Assembly: GCA_023253795.1 (NCBI GenBank)
Contig: JALRFG010000073.1
Location: 1 to 8,692, forward strand
Length of the DNA: 8,692 nucleotides
From: Methylocystis sp.
GTDB lineage: Bacteria > Pseudomonadota > Alphaproteobacteria > Rhizobiales > Beijerinckiaceae
Direction of reading: 5' to 3'
Position numbers and translations under genes: made by a program. The stretch's first letter is position 1. Each line of letters begins with the position of its first letter. The notes under the pieces were generated by a model, which worked only from the letters and a program-made list of their open reading frames with translations, made no database searches and was not told where the DNA came from. Of the stretch, positions 1 through 6,485 are shown piece after piece.

Positions 1-1
1 A

Positions 2-616
2 TCCAATGAGGCGGCGTTCGCGCTTGTCCGAGCATGGCCGGATTGGCCGGACAGGATCGTTATGCTGGTCGGACCCGCCGGCAGCGGCAAAAGCCATCTC
101 GCTGCAATCTGGGCGGCGCGCGCGGGCGCCCGCGTTCTCGATCCGCTATCGCTGCCATCTCCGGCGACGCTGGCGGCGATGACGCCCGGCCCCATGCTGA
201 TTGACGACGCGGACCGGGTTGTCGATGAAACGGCGCTGTTTCATCTGCTCAATTTTGTGATCGAACATCGCCTGTCGCTGTTGATGACCCGTCAGCGGGC
301 GCCTCTGCCGGGGGAGGTGGCGCTACCGGATCTGCTGTCGCGCCTGCGTCGCGCGCCGGCGATCGAGATTGGCGCGCCGGATGAAGCGCTGGTTCGCGCC
401 GTGCTGGAAAAGCTGTGCCGTGACCGGCAGTTGAGCGTTGACGAGCCGGCGCTCGCCTACGCCACTTTGCGGCTTGAGCGTTCGCTGGAAGCTGCGGGCG
501 CCTTTGTGACGGCGCTGGACCGGGCGGCGATGGCGCAGGGTAGGGCCGTAACGCGGGCGCTGGCGGCTGAGGTGATGGCCCGACACTGCGGCGAGGAAGC
601 GGAGCCGGAGGATTAA
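2..616 (+). CDS. hdaA: HdaA/DnaA-related replication regulator, 5' end outside window
   Basis: This is the 3' part of a small DnaA-like AAA+ protein; the reading frame is open from base 2, so the gene begins upstream of the window and the ATG at 62 is internal. Visible are a Walker A motif GPAGSGKS (bases 71-94), a Walker B-like segment MLIDDADR around bases 195-218, and a C-terminal RLERSL stretch that matches the sensor-2 region of the DnaA family. There is no C-terminal DnaA-box-binding domain, as expected for Hda/HdaA. In alphaproteobacteria HdaA promotes hydrolysis of DnaA-bound ATP together with the DNA sliding clamp, and so limits re-initiation of replication. The clamp-binding motif sits at the N-terminus and cannot be checked here. 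The position directly before ppk-ppx is the usual one in Hyphomicrobiales and supports the call. Confidence 0.88.
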   Translation, partial: SNEAAFALVRAWPDWPDRIVMLVGPAGSGKSHLAAIWAARAGARVLDPLSLPSPATLAAMTPGPMLIDDADRVVDETALFHLLNFVIEHRLSLLMTRQRAPLPGEVALPDLLSRLRRAPAIEIGAPDEALVRAVLEKLCRDRQLSVDEPALAYATLRLERSLEAAGAFVTALDRAAMAQGRAVTRALAAEVMARHCGEEAEPED

Positions 617-683
617 CCTTTCGGATGCGTCATCCGCCATCTTCGTTAATATTATGCCAGAATGGTCGGGCGGCGGAGACAGG
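617..683 (+). promoter_or_regulatory. hdaA-ppk spacer with small hairpin and AT-rich box
   Basis: The spacer between hdaA and ppk holds a perfect 6-bp inverted repeat CGGATG/CATCCG with a 3-base loop (622-636), not followed by a T run, so it is a poor terminator. An AT-rich TTAATATTAT follows at 646-655 and could contain a -10 element for ppk, but I find no convincing -35 at the right distance. Function is therefore open: weak promoter, processing hairpin or neither. Confidence 0.3.
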
Positions 684-2915
684 ATGGCGATTGTGACGGA
701 AAGCGTGGAAGCGGCGAATGAGGCGACCAGCGAGGCCGCCGGCATTGAGGTGATGGACCCGGCGGGCGATCTGCTTGCGCATCCGGGCGAACTCTTCGAC
801 TCGCCCAAACGCTTTATCAATCGTGAATTGTCATGGCTTGAATTCAACCGGCGGGTGTTGGAGGAAGCCTCAAACCGCAATCATCCGCTGCTGGAGCAAT
901 TACGCTTCCTGTCAATTTCGGCGAATAATCTCGACGAATTTTTCATGGTTCGCGTCGCGGGCCTGCGAGGCCAAATGCGTTCGGGGATGACGGCGCTGTC
1001 ACAGGATGGGCTGACGCCTGCCGAGCAGCTTGTCAAAATCACCGAACGCTCTACCCGCCTGACCAATGAACAATTGCGCCGCTGGCGCGATTTGCGTCGT
1101 GAGCTTGATGAGGCGGGCGTCACCATCGTCGAACCCGCCGATCTGTCGAAACCGGAACTGCTGTGGTTGGAAGAACACTTCCTGACCCGCATTTTTCCGG
1201 TGCTGACGCCGCTTGCCGTTGATCCAGCGCACCCATTCCCGTTCATCCCCAATCTGGGTTCGACGCTGGCGCTCGAACTGGTGCGGCCCGGCGACCGCAA
1301 GACGCTACACGCGCTGGTGCGCCTGCCGGCGAAGATTGAACGTTTCGTCAAATTGCCCGGCGAAGGAGGACGCGAGCGTTTCATGCTGCTGGAGACGCTG
1401 ATCGCGATCAACGCCCAGCGCCTCTTTCCCGGTTATTTGCTGCGCGGGCAGGGACTGTTTCGGGTTATTCGCGACAGCGATCTCGAAGTTGAGGAAGAGG
1501 CGGAAGATCTCGTCCTGTTGTTTGAGACAGCGCTCAAGCGTCGACGTCGTGGTTCGGTGATCCGTCTGGAAGTCGCCGCCGACATGCCGGAAACATTACG
1601 GGCGCTTGTCGCCGACGAACTGGATGTCGCGCCGACCGAAACGTTCGAGATCGACGGGATGCTGGCGCTCACCGATCTTTCGGAGTTGGTGGCGCGCGAT
1701 CGTCCGGATCTTAAGTTCAAACCCTATAACCCGCGCTTTCCAGAGCGCGTACGCGATAATGGCGGCGATTGCTTTCTCGCCATCAAGCAAAAAGACCTCG
1801 CGGTTCATCATCCTTACGAGTCCTTCGACGTTGTCGTTCAGTTTCTGCAACAGGCGGCGCGCGATCCCAATGTCATCGCCATCAAGCAGACATTGTATCG
1901 CACCTCGAACAACAGCCCGATTGTGCGCGCGCTGGTCGAAGCGGCGGAGGCCGGTAAATCCGTTACGGCGCTTGTCGAGCTTAAAGCGCGCTTTGACGAA
2001 GAGGCGAATATTCGCTGGGCGCGCGATCTGGAACGCGCCGGCGCGCAGGTGGTCTTTGGTTTTATCGAACTCAAGACCCATGCGAAATTTTCGCTGGTCG
2101 TTCGGCGCGAGGGCGCCGGTCTTGTCACCTATTGCCATGTCGGCACCGGCAATTACCATCCAGTGACGGCGCGTGTTTATACTGATATTTCGGTGTTCAC
2201 CGCTGATCCAGTAATCGGTCGCGACGTGTCACGGATTTTTAATTACATCACCGGTTACGCCGAACCCGCCGGTCTTGAGCGCATGGCGGTGTCGCCGATT
2301 TCACTCAAGAAGAAGCTGCTCGACCATATCGAACAGGAAATCGCCCATGTGAAGGCCGGCAAGGCCGGTTCGATCTGGGCCAAATGCAACGCGCTTGTCG
2401 ATCCTGAAATCATTGATGCGCTGTACACGGCGTCGTGCGCCGGCGTTTCGATCGATCTTGTCGTACGTGGCATTTGTTGCCTGCGGCCGGGCGTGCCGGG
2501 CCTGTCAGAAAACATTCGCGTCAAATCGATTGTCGGACGTTTTCTCGAACATGCGCGCGTCTACGCCTTTGGCGGCGGCCATCCGCTACCGCACACCCGC
2601 GCCTCTGTCTATATTTCTTCGGCCGATCTGATGCCGCGCAATCTTGACCGCCGCGTTGAATCGCTCATGCCGATTGTAAATCCAACCGTTCATCAACAAT
2701 TGCTCGACCAGATCATGGTCGCTAATCTGATGGATAATGAGCAAAGCTATCGTGTGATGCCCGATGGCTCATCCCAACGGATTACGCCAGCGGCGGGCGA
2801 AGAACATTTCAATGCGCATCAATATTTCATGACTCATCCCAGTCTCTCGGGACGCGGTAAATCGCTAAAGGATTGGCGTCCGCGCTCGCTGGTTAAGAAA
2901 ACCAAAAATGCTTAA
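684..2915 (+). CDS. ppk: Polyphosphate kinase 1
   Basis: Polyphosphate kinase 1 reversibly moves the gamma-phosphate of ATP onto inorganic polyphosphate and is usually membrane-associated. The protein (743 residues from this start) has the N-terminal PPK domain with FINRELSWLEFN and SANNLDEFFMVR, followed by the two phospholipase-D-like catalytic domains. The catalytic pair is visible: His466 in THAK, equivalent to the autophosphorylated His435 of E. coli, and His485 in CHVGTGNYH, equivalent to His454. The 19-residue spacing is the same as in E. coli. I chose the ATG at 684 because GGAG at 675-678 is well placed. An in-frame ATG at 654 would add ten residues but lacks a ribosome site and sits in an AT-rich, promoter-like stretch. 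The 3' end overlaps ppx by 8 bases, so the two are co-transcribed and probably translationally coupled. The enzyme is intact and somewhat longer than the roughly 690-residue E. coli protein, with an acidic N-terminal extension. Confidence 0.95.
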   Translation: MAIVTESVEAANEATSEAAGIEVMDPAGDLLAHPGELFDSPKRFINRELSWLEFNRRVLEEASNRNHPLLEQLRFLSISANNLDEFFMVRVAGLRGQMRSGMTALSQDGLTPAEQLVKITERSTRLTNEQLRRWRDLRRELDEAGVTIVEPADLSKPELLWLEEHFLTRIFPVLTPLAVDPAHPFPFIPNLGSTLALELVRPGDRKTLHALVRLPAKIERFVKLPGEGGRERFMLLETLIAINAQRLFPGYLLRGQGLFRVIRDSDLEVEEEAEDLVLLFETALKRRRRGSVIRLEVAADMPETLRALVADELDVAPTETFEIDGMLALTDLSELVARDRPDLKFKPYNPRFPERVRDNGGDCFLAIKQKDLAVHHPYESFDVVVQFLQQAARDPNVIAIKQTLYRTSNNSPIVRALVEAAEAGKSVTALVELKARFDEEANIRWARDLERAGAQVVFGFIELKTHAKFSLVVRREGAGLVTYCHVGTGNYHPVTARVYTDISVFTADPVIGRDVSRIFNYITGYAEPAGLERMAVSPISLKKKLLDHIEQEIAHVKAGKAGSIWAKCNALVDPEIIDALYTASCAGVSIDLVVRGICCLRPGVPGLSENIRVKSIVGRFLEHARVYAFGGGHPLPHTRASVYISSADLMPRNLDRRVESLMPIVNPTVHQQLLDQIMVANLMDNEQSYRVMPDGSSQRITPAAGEEHFNAHQYFMTHPSLSGRGKSLKDWRPRSLVKKTKNA

Positions 2916-4452
2916 ATCGTTTCTGCGCGCGCGCTCTGAGCCGGTCTCTGTGACGGAGACGCTGTCCAGACCTGTCGCTATTGTTGATATTGGCTCAAAC
3001 TCTGTCCGTCTTGTCGTCTATCAGGCATTGTCGCGTGCGCCGACGCCGATCTTCAACGAGAAAGCGATGTGCGGTCTTGGACGGGGCGTGTTGACCACTG
3101 GCCGGTTACCGGAAGAGGGCGTCGAGAAGGCGATGAAAGCGCTGCGTCGCTATCGCGCCTTATGCGATATGATGGAGGTCTCCGAAATTCACGCGCTTGC
3201 GACTGCGGCAGCGCGCGACGCAGAAAACGGCGCCGCTTTTCTGGAAGCGGCGCGCGAAGTGATCCGCTGCGATATTCAACTGCTCTCGGGTCGTCGTGAG
3301 GCGGAATTATCGGCGCTGGGCGTGATTTCAGCCATTCACAAACCCAATGGCGTCGTCGGCGATCTTGGCGGCGGCTCGCTTGAATTGATTGATGTGAAGG
3401 GCGAGGAGCTTGGCAAGGGCGTAACTTTGCCACTGGGCGGGCTGGCCTTGATGGACGCTTCGCGTCGGTCGCCGCGCGAGGCGATCAAAATTGCGCGCAA
3501 GGCCATCGCCACCGCAAAGCCGCTCGATCACCTCAAGGGCCGCACCTTTTACGCTGTTGGCGGCACATGGCGCTCGCTCGCCAAGCTGCACATGAAACAG
3601 CGCCATTATCCGCTTGGCGTGATGCATAATTATCGTATCCAGACCGGTGAGGCGGCGGATTTCGCCGAACTGGTTGAGTCAATCGATAGCGACGCCATTG
3701 ACGATATTGATGTCGTGTCCACAGCGCGTCGTCCGTTGCTTGCCTATGGCGCGATTGTGCTGGACGAGATTATTCGCCGCGCCAAACCGCGCGAGATCGT
3801 GATCTCCGCCGCCGGCGTGCGCGAAGGGTTGATCTATGATCGCCTGTCAGCCTCTGAGCGCGCCGTCGATCCGCTCCTGTTCGCCTCGCGCGAACTAGAA
3901 GGCGTGTTTGCGCGTGCGCCGGGATATGGCGACGAGCTGATCGCCTGGATCGATGATTTCATGCGCTCCGGCTCTATCGACGAAACCGATGAAGAGAAGC
4001 GCCTGCGTCATGCCGCCTGCCTTCTCTCAGATATCGCCTGGCGCGCGCATCCGGAATATCGCGCCCAACGCGCCTTGAATGTTGTGACGCAGGGACCCTT
4101 CGTCTCCATCGATCATCCCGGCCGGGCGTTTTTATCGATGGCGATCGTGCTGCGTCATGAGGGGCCGGAGGGCGGCGACGCCATCGCTGAATTGCGGAGC
4201 ATTCTCACGACGCGTCTGTTCCTGCGCGCGCGCGTGCTCGGCGCTGCGATGCGCGTCGCTTATCTGCTGTCAGCCTCAATGCCGGGCGTGTTGCCGCGCA
4301 CCTCGATGCGGCTGGCCGAGTCTGCGCTGACGCTCACCGTGCCTGAGACATTGGCGGACCTCGCCAGCGATCGGGTGCTCAACCGCGTCAAAGCGCTGGC
4401 GCGGTTGCTTGGCGTTGATGCGGAGCTGGTGATTGCGCGCCAGCGCAAATAG
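2908..4452 (+). CDS. ppx: Ppx/GppA family exopolyphosphatase
   Basis: Ppx/GppA phosphatases remove terminal phosphates from polyphosphate, and some members hydrolyse pppGpp. The ASKHA-fold phosphate-binding motifs are present: DIGSNSVRL beginning at Asp27 and GDLGGGSLEL beginning at Gly151. The SGRREAEL segment between them holds the conserved acidic residue region of the family. The C-terminal third has an HD-like helical region (RLRHAACLLSDIAW) usual in full-length bacterial Ppx. The length of 514 residues fits. The start overlaps the end of ppk by 8 bases, and a weak purine-rich AAGAAAA lies upstream, consistent with coupled translation. Pairing with ppk gives a synthesis/degradation unit for polyphosphate. 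The neighbour often seen next in this group, rnd (RNase D), is absent; instead a convergent small gene follows. Exopolyphosphatase versus guanosine pentaphosphatase activity cannot be decided from sequence, though context favours polyphosphate. Confidence 0.93.
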   Translation: MLKSFLRARSEPVSVTETLSRPVAIVDIGSNSVRLVVYQALSRAPTPIFNEKAMCGLGRGVLTTGRLPEEGVEKAMKALRRYRALCDMMEVSEIHALATAAARDAENGAAFLEAAREVIRCDIQLLSGRREAELSALGVISAIHKPNGVVGDLGGGSLELIDVKGEELGKGVTLPLGGLALMDASRRSPREAIKIARKAIATAKPLDHLKGRTFYAVGGTWRSLAKLHMKQRHYPLGVMHNYRIQTGEAADFAELVESIDSDAIDDIDVVSTARRPLLAYGAIVLDEIIRRAKPREIVISAAGVREGLIYDRLSASERAVDPLLFASRELEGVFARAPGYGDELIAWIDDFMRSGSIDETDEEKRLRHAACLLSDIAWRAHPEYRAQRALNVVTQGPFVSIDHPGRAFLSMAIVLRHEGPEGGDAIAELRSILTTRLFLRARVLGAAMRVAYLLSASMPGVLPRTSMRLAESALTLTVPETLADLASDRVLNRVKALARLLGVDAELVIARQRK

Positions 4453-4490
4453 CGCGCCGCTCCGCTTTTATTAAGAGCAGCCCGACTTAA

Positions 4491-4526
4491 CCTCAGTCAT
4501 GCACGTGACCTCAGTCGTGCACGTGG
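4491..4526. repeat. 18-bp tandem duplication over the end of the His-rich gene
   Basis: Two adjacent 18-base copies (4491-4508 and 4509-4526) agree at 16 of 18 positions. On the - strand each copy encodes the same in-frame end His-Val-His-Asp-stop, so the stop codon and last four codons of the upstream small gene are duplicated directly after it. The second copy is after the stop and would only be translated on read-through. Confidence 0.85.
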
Positions 4527-4759
4527 CGATGCTCCTGGATTGTCGGATGCCATTTCGGCGAGCGCGTATCATGACGATCATAGCTGTGGTTGTGGCTAGG
4601 GATCAGATAATGCGACGAGTTATGCCGGGTTTTATGCGGCTGGTTTTTCGTTGTCGGGGATTTAGTCTTTGCCTGCGCTGAAGCAGGGGCTATGAGCGTC
4701 GCGGCGCCGAGAACGCTCATTGCGGTAAGGGGCAGAATGAAGAGCCTGAAGTTTTTCAT
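4511..4759 (-). CDS. Small secreted histidine-rich protein, unknown function
   Basis: An 82-residue protein with a clear Sec-type signal peptide: a short basic start (MKNFR), a hydrophobic core to about residue 24, and an Ala-Ser-Ala / Ala-Gln-Ala cleavage region at residues 26-30. The mature part of about 54 residues is hydrophilic, rich in His, Asn, Ser, Lys and Arg, with about ten histidines and the ending EHRHVHD. It has no cysteines, so any metal binding would be through histidines. Translation is well supported by an AGGAG site (4766-4770 on the complement) six bases before the ATG. It converges on ppx and its 3' end is duplicated in tandem. I do not recognise a family. A periplasmic or secreted metal-binding or stress-related role is only a guess from composition. 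The opposite-strand frame over this gene has no signal or ribosome site and is not believed. Confidence 0.7.
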   Translation of the reverse strand: MKNFRLFILPLTAMSVLGAATLIAPASAQAKTKSPTTKNQPHKTRHNSSHYLIPSHNHSYDRHDTRSPKWHPTIQEHRHVHD

Positions 4760-4778
4760 CTATTTCTCCTTTCTTTCT

Positions 4779-4807
4779 ATAGAAATACTTATGTATCGTG
4801 CTGTCAA
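4779..4807 (-). promoter_or_regulatory. Possible promoter of the His-rich peptide gene
   Basis: On the - strand a perfect TTGACA (complement of 4802-4807) is followed after 17 bases by TTCTAT (complement of 4779-4784), a poor -10. The predicted transcript would start only about 13 bases before the ATG, just enough to contain the ribosome site at 4766-4770. The -35 is convincing, the -10 is not. Confidence 0.4.
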
Positions 4808-4961
4808 TTACGTCCTGCCTGCCAATGTTGACATTAATATCGATAAATATGATCGTTAAATGCCGAGTGGTTCTATCAAATCTAGATTAACTGGTCCTGT
4901 ATAGAGCCACAGGATAAGCGCAACCTTGGTCATTTGGGGCTTGCCTTTGAGGGAGGGCAGG
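4808..4961. promoter_or_regulatory. AT-rich intergenic island between divergent small genes
   Basis: This stretch is far richer in A and T than the flanking genes and separates two divergently transcribed small genes. On the + strand it contains TTGACA at 4828-4833 and TATGAT at 4848-4853, each close to the sigma-70 consensus but only 14 bases apart, shorter than usual. It also contains two short palindromes, TATCGATA (4838-4845) and AATCTAGATT (4879-4888), that might bind a regulator. It probably carries the promoter for the gene starting at 4962, but the exact element is uncertain. Confidence 0.4.
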
Positions 4962-5198
4962 ATGAGTGAGGACAGAAAATGCGAATTAACCGGTCACCGT
5001 TGTTGGCGGCAGGATTGTCAGGAAGAGCCTTGCGCTGGCTCCCCAACCCTAGAAGACGCCGCCCGCTGTATTGAGGCGCTTGATGGGCATAATGAAGAAT
5101 TACACCATGAACTCGATGCGATGGATCGGTGGGTAGAGAAGCTGCTGAGTAAAACTAAAGAACCGCAGGATGAAAAGACGTCAATTACGCCGCATTAA
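4962..5198 (+). CDS. Small cysteine-containing protein of unknown function
   Basis: A 78-residue soluble protein. The ATG at 4962 is preceded by GGGAGGG (4951-4957) at a good distance, so it is preferred over a TTG 36 bases upstream. The N-terminal third holds four cysteines at residues 7, 14, 19 and 24 together with His12, an arrangement that could bind a metal ion or form disulfides. The rest (about residues 28-70) is strongly helical and charged, with leucines and acidic residues spaced like a short coiled coil (EALDGHNEELHHELDAMDRW), and holds one more cysteine. There is no signal peptide or membrane segment, so it should be cytoplasmic. I do not recognise a family. Good ribosome site and normal codon use make it a likely real gene. 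Confidence 0.65.
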   Translation: MSEDRKCELTGHRCWRQDCQEEPCAGSPTLEDAARCIEALDGHNEELHHELDAMDRWVEKLLSKTKEPQDEKTSITPH

Positions 5199-5231
5199 CA
5201 TCCCATTCAGCCAAACAGCCTCATGCAAGCA

Positions 5232-5264
5232 TAAAAGGCCGCCCGACTTTGCGCCGGACGGCCT
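5232..5264 (-). terminator. Probable intrinsic terminator, - strand
   Basis: AGGCCG (5236-5241) pairs with CGGCCT (5259-5264), extended by three more pairs after one mismatch. On the - strand the stem is followed by TTTTAT; on the + strand there is no T run. It lies about 95 bases beyond the stronger terminator at 5347-5390, so it either backs that one up or ends a separate short - strand transcript. Confidence 0.55.
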
Positions 5265-5346
5265 CAGACACACGATGCCCGTGACGCAATACATTGAACG
5301 GACCAAATCACTTTGGCGCGGAAAGATTGAAGCCGACTTAATCCTG

Positions 5347-5390
5347 AAAAAAAGAAAACCCGCCCGCGCTTACATCCGGCGTCGGGCGGG
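5347..5390 (-). terminator. Strong intrinsic terminator, - strand
   Basis: CGGGCGGG and CCCGCCCG (5383-5390 and 5359-5366) form a perfect 8-bp GC stem. On the - strand it is followed by TTTT-C-TTTTTTT (complement of 5347-5358), a textbook rho-independent terminator. The nearest upstream gene on that strand is tRNA-Ser(GGA), whose 3' end is about 160 bases away. It may therefore end a long tRNA precursor or an unrecognised RNA in between. Confidence 0.8.
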
Positions 5391-5549
5391 CGTTGTTCAG
5401 AGGGCAGGCACAAAAGCGCCGCCACGCTGATAGGAAGTGTTTAACCAGCTCAGTATGAACCTTATGTGAATGCGTCGGGGATGTTCGCCAGCGCGCGGAT
5501 CTTTGTGACGCGCGCGATAATATGAATCGGCGCCGCCATGGATGTGGGC

Positions 5550-5639
5550 TGGCGGAGGAGGCGGGATTCGAACCCGCGATACGGTTTCCCGTATACACAC
5601 TTTCCAGGCGTGCGCCTTCAACCACTCGGCCACCCCTCC
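5550..5639 (-). tRNA. tRNA-Ser(GGA)
   Basis: The complement of this stretch folds as a 90-base class II tRNA. The 7-bp acceptor stem GGAGGGG/CTCCTCC has one G-T pair, followed by discriminator G and an encoded CCA. A 5-bp anticodon stem CACGC/GTGTG encloses loop CTGGAAA with anticodon GGA (complement of 5603-5605), and a long variable arm is present as in serine tRNAs. The T arm contains GGTTCGAATCC. It decodes UCC and UCU serine codons. A promoter-like element lies just upstream on the same strand, and a strong terminator lies about 160 bases downstream. Open frames across it on both strands are artefacts of the tRNA. Confidence 0.97.
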
Positions 5640-5649
5640 AGCGAGGCGC

Positions 5650-5677
5650 ACTATATTCAGCTCGGCGGAGAACGCAA
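5650..5677 (-). promoter_or_regulatory. Likely promoter of tRNA-Ser(GGA)
   Basis: On the - strand TTGCGT (complement of 5672-5677) is followed after 16 bases by TATAGT (complement of 5650-5655). The -10 is good, the -35 shares only TTG with the consensus. The predicted start near 5643 is a few bases before the mature 5' end of the tRNA, which is the usual arrangement. Confidence 0.5.
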
Positions 5678-5814
5678 CGCGGCCGCCATCTTTTTGTGTC
5701 GTCGGGATTTTCGATCCCTGCGCAACCGATGCGCTTGATCCGGCGCGGCGGCGCATGTTATCAGGCTCTGCCATTCTGGCGCGAGGGTTTTTGGCCGCTC
5801 GTCGCCGCCCCTTT

Positions 5815-5904
5815 GGAGAGGTGGCTGAGTGGTTGAAAGCACCGCACTCGAAATGCGGCATACGGGCAACTGTATCGGGAGTTCGAATCTCCCCCTCTCC
5901 GCCA
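5815..5904 (+). tRNA. tRNA-Ser(CGA)
   Basis: A 90-base class II tRNA with acceptor stem GGAGAGG/CCTCTCC, discriminator G and encoded CCA. The anticodon stem CCGCA/TGCGG encloses loop CTCGAAA with anticodon CGA at 5849-5851. It has a long variable arm and T arm GAGTTCGAATCTC. It decodes UCG serine codons, frequent in GC-rich genomes. It lies divergently to tRNA-Ser(GGA), with a spacer of about 175 bases that must hold both promoters. I see only weak promoter candidates for this one (TTGATC near 5737). No terminator is visible before tRNA-Gly 56 bases downstream, so the two may be co-transcribed in addition to any separate promoter. Confidence 0.97.
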
Positions 5905-5923
5905 TCACCTGCTTTTGAGATCG

Positions 5924-5952
5924 TTGAAACCCTTGCCCGGCAGGGCTAGGGT
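5924..5952 (+). promoter_or_regulatory. Likely promoter of tRNA-Gly(CCC)
   Basis: TTGAAA at 5924-5929 (one change from TTGACA), 17 bases of spacer, then TAGGGT at 5947-5952. The predicted start near 5959 lies just before the tRNA at 5961, which fits a compact tRNA promoter. The -10 is weak by the E. coli standard. Confidence 0.5.
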
Positions 5953-5960
5953 GATCCAGC

Positions 5961-6035
5961 GCGGGCGTAGTTCAGTGGTAGAACGACAGCTTCCCAAGCT
6001 GTATGTCGAGGGTTCGATTCCCTTCGCCCGCTCCA
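5961..6035 (+). tRNA. tRNA-Gly(CCC)
   Basis: A 75-base tRNA with acceptor stem GCGGGCG/CGCCCGC, discriminator T and encoded CCA. The D arm is GTTCAGTGGTAGAAC. The anticodon stem ACAGC/GCTGT encloses loop TTCCCAA, giving anticodon CCC at 5993-5995, and the T arm contains GGTTCGATTCC. It reads GGG codons. The loop could be misread as TCC if shifted by one base, but the symmetrical 5-bp stem fixes CCC. No clear terminator follows. Confidence 0.96.
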
Positions 6036-6125
6036 GAAATCCCTTTGATCCAATAAAACGCTGAGTATGACGGCTTCGGCGTTAATGGACGTCGGCTTCG
6101 GGGCGGTTGAGGCGCGTCCTCAGGA

Positions 6126-6398
6126 TTATCTCCCTACGCCGGCAGGCCCGCGAACGGTCGCGCCGGCTCCTGGCGCGCCGACATTGGCGCCGCCGACGCC
6201 GGCAGGCCCGCGAACAGTGGCGCCGGCGCCCGGAGCGCCGATATGTGCGCCGCCGACCCCGGCAGGCCCGCGAACGGTCGCTCCAGCGCCGGGGGCGCCG
6301 ACGCCGACGCCCGCGCGTCCCAGAGGCCGCGCATTCGCGTCGCTAAGGCCGAACGCCACCAGCAGGCCGCCAAGGAGAATTTTGCTGACGTTATGCAT
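6126..6398 (-). CDS. Secreted Gly/Ala-rich repeat protein, unknown function
   Basis: A 90-residue protein starting at the ATG complementary to 6396-6398, preceded by GGAG seven bases upstream; an upstream TTG start is less likely. Residues 1-23 look like a signal peptide (Lys6, then a hydrophobic LLGGLLVAFGL core, cleavage after DANA). The mature part of about 67 residues is almost only Gly, Ala, Pro, Val, Arg and Thr. It is built from two full 20-residue units of the type GAPGAGATVRGPAGVGGAxx and a third partial one, each with one Arg, so it is basic and disordered. There are no cysteines or aromatic residues in the repeats. I do not recognise a function; a cell-envelope or extracellular role is only suggested by the signal. 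The + strand frame over the same DNA is also open, but it has no signal peptide and no ribosome site. Confidence 0.6.
   Translation of the reverse strand: MHNVSKILLGGLLVAFGLSDANARPLGRAGVGVGAPGAGATVRGPAGVGGAHIGAPGAGATVRGPAGVGGANVGAPGAGATVRGPAGVGR
6136..6303. repeat. 60-bp tandem repeats, nearly three copies
   Basis: Copies at 6136-6195 and 6196-6255 and a partial copy at 6256-6303 share the GGCAGGCCCGCGAAC core and most other bases. The period of 60 bases keeps the reading frame and gives the 20-residue protein repeat on the - strand. Differences between copies are mostly silent in the - frame, except the last two residues of each unit (HI versus NV). This supports selection on the - strand product or recent amplification. 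Confidence 0.9.
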
Positions 6399-6485
6399 AA
6401 GCGGGCTCCACAAAGTCGCAGTGCGTTAAAGACTGTATGACACGAGCCTAGTGGAATAATCTCGCGCGGTAAACCACGCGTCCGG

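Larger units (their letters stand above)
5199..5549. other. Gene-free stretch with two - strand terminators
   Basis: About 350 bases separate the small Cys protein gene from tRNA-Ser(GGA). A + strand frame at 5170-5430 runs through both GC-rich hairpins, lacks a ribosome site and gives an Arg/Pro-rich product, so I do not call it. What is visible are two intrinsic terminators reading on the - strand (see separate entries). Nothing else is recognisable in 5400-5549, and no good promoter was found there. Confidence 0.6.

Noticed and set aside
617..656. Pho box upstream of ppk
   Set aside because: Only one weak half-site-like GTCAT is visible; no second copy at the 11-base spacing was found.
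654..683. ATG at 654 as the ppk start
   Set aside because: It has no ribosome site, while ATG 684 has GGAG at a good distance; the ten extra residues match nothing conserved.
5170..5430. Open frame of 86 codons on the + strand after the small Cys protein gene
   Set aside because: It lacks a ribosome site, overlaps the end of the preceding gene, crosses two terminator hairpins, and its product is a low-complexity basic sequence.
5397..5949. Several open frames on both strands across the tRNA genes
   Set aside because: They translate tRNA sequence and have no ribosome sites; the tRNA folds explain the DNA.
6136..6303. CRISPR-like array
   Set aside because: The units are contiguous 60-base coding repeats with no unique spacers and no cas genes nearby.
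6067..6429. Pro-rich 120-codon frame on the + strand over the 60-bp repeats
   Set aside because: The - strand frame has a signal peptide and ribosome site; the + frame has neither and is open because of the GC-rich repeat.
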